Source of the DNA: Botrytis cinerea B05.10
Lineage: Eukaryota > Ascomycota > Leotiomycetes > Helotiales > Sclerotiniaceae
Length of the DNA stretch: 64,000 nt
Assembly (NCBI RefSeq): GCF_000143535.2
Contig: NC_037313.1
Location: 2,301,501-2,365,500 of the forward strand
Direction: 5' to 3'
Part shown: positions 57,293 through 64,000 of the stretch, piece by piece
Layout: each line of letters begins with the position of its first letter
How positions within the stretch are numbered: position 1 is the stretch's first letter
The notes under the pieces: generated by a model
The model's input: only the letters and a program-made list of their open reading frames with translations
Told to the model about the DNA's origin: nothing
Databases searched by the model: none
Translations under genes and position numbers: made by a program

Positions 57293-60201
57293 CTATCCAC
57301 TGCACATCATGCACTCCTCTTTGTTATCAATGCTACCTATGGGTTTATTAGTATGTGAAATACTTGAGAGAACATAGAAAACTTACATTGCAACTTGGCA
57401 TCAGCATAGATATCATACTCTCTATCGGTACTGTCCTTGCCTTGATCCTCATCCTGGGTCTTCTTCTCAACGCTTGACTCAAGCAATTCTTCCTCCTTGG
57501 GAACTGCATCAGTGGGCTCAGTAGCGAGTGCCTTTGGACTATCACCCTCCTCTACATCAGCCTTAAAAGGAGTCTTAGCAACTGGAGTGTGAGTTTCCTT
57601 GCTTGACGCAGGTGGAGGTGTAATGCTTGGTGTTGGTACATCCTTTGGTGCGCCAATGGATTGTGCGGACGATTTACCTGCATACATAGGTCTTGGGCCA
57701 CCGCCGTTGATTGACGAAGCGCTTGAGACGTAACCAGAAGATGGTAGAGTGCGCTTCTTCAAGGTACGTTCACGAGCAACGTTGGTGTCAGCTACAAGAA
57801 GAGCTTCTTGATCGACGGTGAATTGAATAGGTGCTGAAGCAGCCATAGTACGTAAATAGTACATTCCGGTCTTCAAGCCCAATTTCCAACCAGCAAAGTG
57901 CATAGAGGTGATCTTGCCCATTGTAGGATCCTTCATGTGAATGTTCATTGATTGAGATTGATCGATAAACGCACCACGATCAGCAGCCATCTGAACGATT
58001 GTTCGTTGAGAAATTTCCCAAACGGTCTTGTAAAGGGCCTTGATGTCAGCTGGAATGTTGGGGATGTTTTGAATAGATCCACCATCAGCGATGATACGGT
58101 TCTTCATGTTGTCAGACCAGAGACCCATATCGACAAGGTCCTTGAGGAGCCATGGGTTGACAACTTGGAACTCTCCAGCAAGAACACGACGGGAATAGAT
58201 GTTCGAAGTGTATGGCTCGAAACATTCATTGAAGCCAAGAATTTGGGATGTACTGGCAGTTGGCATAGGTGCAACGAGGAGTGAGTTGCGAACTCCGTGT
58301 TGCTTGATGGATTGCTTCAAAGAATCCCAATCCCACAAGTCAGTAGGTGTAACACCCCACATATCATATTGGAGTTCACCCTTGGAGACTGGGGAGCCTT
58401 GGTAAGTTTCGTATGGGCCAAGTTCCTTTGCAATCTCGACAGACGAGGTCAAGGCAGCGTGGTAGATGGTCTCAAAAATTTGAATGTTGAGGTGCTTGGC
58501 TTCTGGGGAGTCAAATGGAAGACGAAGAGCCAAGAAAGCATCAGCAAGACCTTGAACACCGACAGCGATAGGTCGGTGACGGAAGTTGCTTTTTCTGGCT
58601 TCTGGAACGGGATAGTAGTTGATGTCAATAATCTTGTTCAAATTTCTAACAACAACTTGAACAACCTCATGAAGTTTCTGGAAGTCGTAAGTTCCCTCAT
58701 TCATGTTGACAAAGGTTGGTAAAGCAATGGAAGCCAAGTTACAACAAGCAACCTCATCTGGAGCAGAGTACTCGACAATCTCTGTGCACAAGTTGGAACT
58801 GCGAATAGTACCAAGGTTCTTCTGGTTGCTCTTTTTGTTGCATGCATCTTTGTAAAGCATGAAAGGGTTTCCGGTCTCGGTCTGGGCCTCAAGAATAGAG
58901 TACCAAAGCTTTTGTGCCTTGATAGTCTTGCGACCCTTGCCTGCCTTCTCATAACTTTCGTAGAGAGCCTCGAACTCGTCGCCATAAACATCTGCCAAAC
59001 CAGGGCACTCATTCGGGCACATCAAAGTCCACTCTCCGTTCTTTTCAACACGCTTCATGAACAAATCAGGAATCCACAAGGCATAGAAGAGATCGCGTGC
59101 ACGAACTTCCTCCTTACCATGGTTTTTGCGTAGATCAAGGAACTCGAAAACATCCGCATGCCATGGCTCAAGGTAGACAGCAAAAGCACCAGGGCGCTTG
59201 TTACCACCTTGGTCAACATATCTGGCAGTGTTGTTGAAAACTCGGAGCATGGGAACAATACCGTTGGAGTTTCCGTTGGTACCAGCGATATATGCACCAG
59301 TAGCACGAATTCTGTGAATGTTAAGACCAATACCACCAGCATTCTTTGAGATCATGGCACAGATCTTCAAAGTATCGTAGATGCCATCAATACTGTCCTC
59401 CTTCATATCGATGAGGAAGCATGATGAAAGTTGTGCTTGTGGAGTACCTGCAGAGAAGAGTGTTGGGGAAGCGTGCGTAAAGTACTTGTTGGACATCAAG
59501 TTATAAGTTTCGATTGCACTTTCGATGTCATCACCGTGAATACCAACGGCAACACGCATGATCATCTGTTGTGGACGCTCTGCAACTTTGCCATCAAGAC
59601 GTAAGAGATATGATCGCTCGAGGGTCTTGAACCCGAAGTATTGGTAGTTGAAATCTCGGTCATAGACTATAGCGGAGTTGAGTTCCTCTTCATGTCTCAT
59701 AACACATTCGTAAGTTTGCTTGCTAATCATAGGAGATGCTGTGCCGTTTCTTGGGTTTGTGTATTGGTATAAATCGCGAATAACATGGGAAAATTGTTTC
59801 TTGGTTTGTTTGTGAAGGTTTGAAACTGCAATACGAGCAGCTAGAATGGCATAATCGGGATGGGTGACTGTCATATATGCAGCAGTTTCTGCGGCCTTTA
59901 GATAGAGTCAGCAGACTTCCTTGGGAAGAGAACTAGTTTCAATGTGTTGCTGCGAGGGAGGGGTCAACTCACGAGGTTGTCAAGCTCAATAGTATTAACA
60001 CCCTGGTAGACACCAGAAATGACCTTTTGGGTAATGGCAGCAGCATCTATGTGATCAGGATCAAGACCGTAACACAATCTTGACACACGAGCTGTGATTT
60101 TATCAAATTGAACGCGTTCCTTGCGTCCATCTAAATGTAATGAGTACAGACCAAAGGAGGGGCATTTAAGCAGTGTACATACCTCTCTTATAAACATACA
60201 T
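57293..60201 (-). CDS. RNR1: Ribonucleoside-diphosphate reductase large subunit (class Ia)
   Basis: Four minus-strand exons, 60201-60183, 60130-59973, 59895-57387 and 57336-57293, give 909 residues. The 19-nt first exon encodes MYVYKR and splices G|AT into [12 protein letters not shown], the start of the N-terminal ATP cone. Redox-active cysteines are at 218 (SSCFLI) and 444 (ACCNL); the radical-site segment is NLCTEI with N427, C429 and E431. The last 44-nt exon supplies the C-terminal CMMC shuttle (C904 and C907), which would be lost if the 50-bp last intron were retained. Residues about 750-895 form a Pro/Ser/Glu-rich linker. The enzyme reduces ribonucleoside diphosphates to deoxy forms with the small subunit, the rate-limiting step for dNTPs. 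The acceptor of intron 2 is AAAG rather than TAG/CAG. MCB-type boxes lie upstream. Confidence 0.96.
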
Positions 60202-61048
60202 GATGGCGACGGGTTTGCTCGTAGATGCCGTTGTAAATTTTGGAGGGGTTGATCAAACCGGACGGTGAAGAAAAAAGATGAGTGGGAAGCAAACCACTAT
60301 TAAATTAGAAATAATGAATAAACTTGATTACTGTCAAGTCTACAATCAATCAACCTTTGAATAGAAAAAGAGAGGATGTATTGTAGGTTGAAGTGTAGGA
60401 GGAAATCGTTCTTGAGGAAAAAACAAAGGAAGAGTTTATGAGAATGGATCCCAAGTGTTTTTAAGAGGGAACACTTTACGCGACTTTTCCACACTTTCGC
60501 AGGGACGCGTTGAAAATAAATGCTAATTGGTAATCTAGCGTGCACAATACTATGCTAGCGTGTTTTTATTGGAACAAGGATGAGCAGTAACTGGTTGGAA
60601 CTCTGACTAAAAGGCTGAAAGGTTACATGAGTGAATCCAGTTGATTCATTATCGAGCTGTAATGGATGTCTATGGGAAGATGGGGGCAAGATACATTATA
60701 CGTCGCAAATTGTCTAGATGTTGTAGATGTTGCTGAGGTACGTACTTTGACAGTTGTCCGGACCTGCTGTGAAAAAGCATAGCTATCTAATCGTAGCTTT
60801 TGCACTACTGATTTGCGTCCCCCAGTCGACGATTAGATTCGTCTCAAATTGTCCATTTGCCCGCACCAATGTTCCACTCCTTTTTGGCCGCCAATATGGG
60901 TTACGTTTCGCTGCTCAATCCCTCACGTCCGAAATCGCATGCTCCATTCCTTTCTTGACTCTTACGCCGATCATTATTCATCTCTCACAGGGTATATCAG
61001 TTGTTCAGATCATTACTGCCTATTGTCCATAGCAACCATACTATAGCT
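60202..61048. other. RNR1 upstream region and COX18 3' flank
   Basis: 847 bp between the RNR1 start and the end of the COX18-like gene, both on the minus strand. Apart from the cell-cycle boxes listed separately, I see no gene here. Confidence 0.6.
60478..60510 (-). promoter_or_regulatory. MCB-type cell-cycle boxes upstream of RNR1
   Basis: A palindromic ACGCGT (60505-60510) and a related ACGCGA (60478-60483) lie within 33 bp, 277-310 bp before the RNR1 start codon. ACGCGT is the MluI cell-cycle box bound by MBF (Mbp1/Swi6 or fission-yeast Cdc10 complexes), which drives G1/S expression of RNR genes in yeasts. Binding in this organism is inferred. Confidence 0.65.
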
Positions 61049-62026
61049 TCAACTCCTCTCCCTGGTACCTGCATATCTAACAGGCTGACCCCCTTTACAT
61101 GGTACTACAGGTTTTCTAATCGGCATAAAAACATCCAACATCTTGGCTTGTCCAAAAGCAAGCAAAGAGGAAGATGTCCAATACACCAACATTGCACTCG
61201 GCATCTGCAATGTAAGTGGAATAATTGCAAGAGCAACTACCTTCAACGAATTCATCAATCTCTTCATGAATACACTCTTAGGTTTTCCCTGGCCTGTGAG
61301 ATTCAATAGAATGGACCCAGAGAGCATGAAAGGTAGTATCAACATTGGATCCGAAATGAGAAGATTGGGAAACCACAATGCCCCTTCTGTCGCGAAGGTG
61401 GGCTCTAATAGTAGAGAGCCCAGGTCCAGATCCGTGGTAGCCGCCGCCTCATTTGCTTTACTCGATATGAACAGCGATTCGATCCATTTCAATAATCCAT
61501 CGTGTGCGCCGCACATTTTTCGAATCGTCTCTACAGCGATCATCCAAACGGGCAATTGCAAAAATGGCAGATAATGTTTCCAAGTACCACAACTGTATCT
61601 TGAATAGAGTTCCCTCTTCTTCTTATTCATTTTGTCCTTAACAAACTGATTTGCTGCATCCGGCCCCAAATGGCCAACTTCTTGTATTGATTGTTTTCTA
61701 AATTGATGTTGCCATGCATTCATGAGGGGCATTAAGTCGATTTGTTTTTGCGCAGCTCGTCGTGAATTGATACCGAGTGGGAAGATAAGGACGGTCCGAA
61801 TAGCTAAAGCAGTGAGAGGTAGTGTAAAAGCCCATGGCAGACCAGTAAAAGAGTGAAGTCCTTCTAGAACTCCATGTGTAGCTATCAATACAGAATCGAG
61901 AGACTGAGTTCGTGGGGAGGCATGGAATGATCGATAGGTCGGAGGAAGTTGTGAAAATACTCTGGGAATTTTGGAGCCGGTACAAGGGCGCATCAACGTG
62001 CGGGCCGGCTGAAACAATGTAGACAT
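61049..62026 (-). CDS. COX18: COX18/Oxa1-family mitochondrial insertase
   Basis: A single exon of 325 residues. The frame extends 13 codons upstream to a non-ATG codon, so the ATG at 62026 (MSTLFQPARTLMRP) is chosen. The first 40 residues are Arg/Ser-rich without acidic residues, a typical mitochondrial presequence. Oxa1/YidC-family features: a first membrane segment LPWAFTLPLTALAIRTVLIFPLG, a matrix loop rich in Lys/Arg (NKKKRELYSRY), LPFLQLPVWMIAVETIR, LLISDPMLILPFMLSGSI and a final pair including IIPLTLQMPSAMLVYWTSSSLLAF. Cox18 in yeast exports the C-terminal tail of Cox2 across the inner membrane; the shorter length and divergence favour Cox18 over Oxa1 itself. It shares a 273-bp divergent promoter with ALG11. 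Confidence 0.82.
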   Translation of the reverse strand: MSTLFQPARTLMRPCTGSKIPRVFSQLPPTYRSFHASPRTQSLDSVLIATHGVLEGLHSFTGLPWAFTLPLTALAIRTVLIFPLGINSRRAAQKQIDLMPLMNAWQHQFRKQSIQEVGHLGPDAANQFVKDKMNKKKRELYSRYSCGTWKHYLPFLQLPVWMIAVETIRKMCGAHDGLLKWIESLFISSKANEAAATTDLDLGSLLLEPTFATEGALWFPNLLISDPMLILPFMLSGSILLNLTGQGKPKSVFMKRLMNSLKVVALAIIPLTLQMPSAMLVYWTSSSLLAFGQAKMLDVFMPIRKPVVPCKGGQPVRYAGTRERS

Positions 62027-62299
62027 TGTGATTTGACTTCTATTCTCTACGCCGTAAAGAGACAATCAAGTCAAGAGCAACGGCCAATTTCTCAATATTC
62101 TTGTTAACATGGCTTGAACATTTGATTTTCTCAAGTCAGAAGTTCCGTTCACATGTCATCCTTGAACAGAGGTCCCGCATCGGTACAAGCGGCCGCACGC
62201 TCCACCGCCTGCGCGTCACAGCTAAAGTGACACAGTAACCCTGGAAACTCGAGATAAAATCCCCCTCCCCTCTCTTCTTACTTAAACGTGCAAAAAGTT
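62027..62299. promoter_or_regulatory. Divergent promoter of COX18 and ALG11
   Basis: 273 bp between the two start codons. It contains a GC-rich core (GCGGCCGC at 62189-62196, then TGCGCGTCA) within otherwise AT-rich DNA and a CT/CCCCT-rich stretch before the ALG11 start. No specific factor is assigned. Confidence 0.6.
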
Positions 62300-64000
62300 A
62301 TGGCGGAATCATGCAAAGCTCCAGACGGTAGCGATATGTGGACATTTGGGCTGGACACCAAATGGACAATTCTAGTAGCCTTACTTCTTGGTGCGACACC
62401 TCTGATTGTTCTTCTAGGAGGCCCGAAGCTTGTAGGTTATGTCGGACGCACGGTGGGGTTCTACTTGAGGCAAAAGACAGCTGGGAGGAAAGCTCAAGTT
62501 TTGGAAAGGGTGGAGATTGATCAGAAGGAGTATAAGGAGAATAAGGAAAAGAGTCGGGATAGTGATGATTGGGAGAATATAGAATCTTCGAGTGGAATGA
62601 GAGGGAAAGAGGATAAGGAGTGGAATGGCATCGTTGGATTCTTTCACCCCTTCTGGTATGAAGATACTCTCTTGCTTGAACTTATATTGGCTTGACTAAC
62701 ATTAACTTAGTAATGCTGGAGGTGGTGGTGAACGTGTTTTATGGGCTGCAGTTTTAGCAACTCAAAAACGATGGCCGAATGCGAAATGTATTGTCTATAC
62801 TGGAGATCATGATGTGGATAAGTCGCAAATCATTGCTAGAGTGAAGGTATGGAATGGCTACTTTTCTTACAGAATGCGCCGGCTGATTAAAGCTAATAGG
62901 ATCGTTTCAATATTCAACTCCATCCACCAACGATTACCTTCTTATACCTCACAACTAGACATTGGGTTTTAGCTTCTACATGGCCCCATTTCACACTTCT
63001 AGGTCAATCAATTGGATCTCTCATACTTGCATGGGATGCATTCTCTCTGGTTGTCCCCGATATCTTTGTGGATACAATGGGCTATGCTTTTGCGCTTGGA
63101 TTCTGCAAGATTTTGTTCCCTGAAGTACCGACTGGAGCATACGTACATTATCCAACTATTTCGACAGATATGCTGGGCTCTTTGGATCCTACATCTGCCA
63201 CTGGGAAGCAAGGTGTGAATGCCGGAAAGGGAACAGGATTGAGAGGAGAGGCAAAGAAGCTTTATTGGAAGATATTTGCGAAATTTTATACCTGGGTCGG
63301 AGCATCAATCGATGTAGTTCTCACAAATTCCAATTGGACACTCGATCATATAACATCATTATGGGGAGAATGGCGACGCGAATTAAAGAAACCCATCGCA
63401 ACAGCAGTTTTCCCTCCCGTGGCCGTCGAAGAACTCGAAGAGAAGATCTCTGTTACCCCCGAATCCGAAGCAATACGTCAACCAGCTCTTCTTTACATTG
63501 CGCAATTCCGCCCAGAAAAAAACCATACACTCATTTTAACCGCTTTCGCGGCGTTCAAAGCCACTAAATCCCCCGCAACCAAAGGCGCAAAACTTATTCT
63601 TATTGGTAGTGTTCGCGATGACTCTGATTCAAAGCGGGTATATCAATTGCGCCTTCTAGCAAATGAACTGCAGGTCAAAGACGATGTTGAATTCCATTTG
63701 GATGCTCCTTGGCCGGATATTCTGAAATGGCTAGGCAAAGCCAGTGTTGGAGTCAACGGGATGTGGAATGAGCATTTTGGAATTGGAGTTGTGGAGTACC
63801 AGGCGGCAGGATTGATTAGTGTTGTTCATGACAGTGGTGGTCCAAAGAGAGATATTGTTACAAAGATTGATGGTTTGCCTACAGGTATGTTTTTACCTCT
63901 TTCTTCTTACCCCTTTCCATCTCGCTTGTTTAGAGCATAACTAATCCCTTAATGTAGGCTTTCATGCATCAACGGCAGAACAATTTGCTGAAGGTTTCGA
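62300..64000 (+). CDS. ALG11: ALG11 alpha-1,2-mannosyltransferase (partial, cut by right edge)
   Basis: Four exons are visible, 62300-62655, 62711-62846, 62900-63884 and 63958 to the window end, with introns of 55, 53 and 73 bp and frame kept at each junction (TG|T, phase 0, G|GC). The upstream in-frame codon is GTG, so ATG 62300 ([10 protein letters not shown]) is the start. An N-terminal membrane segment ([20 protein letters not shown]) precedes [17 protein letters not shown], the conserved Alg11 N-terminal glycine motif. Further family blocks are [50 protein letters not shown] and [18 protein letters not shown] with the GT4 EX7E-type glutamates. Alg11 adds the fourth and fifth mannoses to dolichol-linked oligosaccharide from GDP-mannose on the cytosolic ER face. 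The remaining C-terminal residues lie outside the window. Confidence 0.95.

Overview
The window looks like nuclear DNA of a filamentous ascomycete. Genes carry short introns (about 50-120 bp) with GTAAGT/GTATGT-type donors and TAG/CAG acceptors. Gene content is typical of moulds (PalA pH-signalling protein, CFEM cell-surface protein, Sok1, a TOPK-like/SAK kinase, 5-alpha-reductase family enzyme). Intergenic spaces are long and full of microsatellites. My best guess from the proteins is a Leotiomycete near Botrytis/Sclerotinia; that is an impression and was not tested by search. No operons, rRNA, CRISPR or prophage are present.

Layout, left to right: (1) 2-97, a possible C-terminal tail of a gene running off the left edge; (2) 2323-3989 (+), a secreted Ser/Thr/Ala-rich wall-type protein; (3) 6568-9534 (+), a Sok1/TCP11-family protein; (4) a 3.2-kb AT-rich space holding copy A of a dispersed hairpin repeat; (5) 12713-15832 (-), palA/RIM20 with an 8-nt first exon and a 367-nt intron that carries a GC-rich foldback insert; (6) 18770-20368 (+), a GT31/Fringe-like glycosyltransferase; (7) 21797-23143 (-) and 23432-24856 (+), a divergent pair: a POF1/NMNAT-like nucleotidyltransferase and a steroid 5-alpha-reductase-family enzyme; (8) 26464-28295 (+), an aquaporin with a long N-terminal extension; (9) a 9.6-kb stretch in which I see no gene; (10) 37896-41749 (+), a SNF1-activating-kinase-type protein kinase; (11) 44-57 kb, a repeat-rich compartment holding a CFEM GPI-protein gene (46876-48207, -), an intron-containing tRNA (52954-53074, -), degenerate small ORFs, several tandem repeats and copy B of the dispersed repeat; (12) 57293-60201 (-), ribonucleotide reductase large subunit with MCB-type cell-cycle boxes upstream; (13) 61049-62026 (-) COX18-like insertase and 62300-64000 (+) ALG11 mannosyltransferase, sharing a 273-bp divergent promoter, with ALG11 cut by the right edge.

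The genes are mostly independent housekeeping units: DNA precursor synthesis (RNR1), respiratory-chain assembly (COX18), ER N-glycosylation (ALG11), nutrient/pH signalling (Sok1, SAK kinase, PalA), membrane transport (aquaporin) and the cell surface (wall protein, CFEM protein, GT31). I found no biosynthetic cluster.

The least ordinary signals are non-coding: a two-copy dispersed repeat whose central hairpin shows a compensatory base-pair change between copies; a 36-bp degenerate tandem repeat found next to two unrelated-looking small ORFs 10 kb apart; the foldback insert inside the palA intron; and an unusually long open frame inside the first intron of the kinase gene. All exon boundaries were deduced by eye from splice consensus, reading-frame continuity and family conservation.
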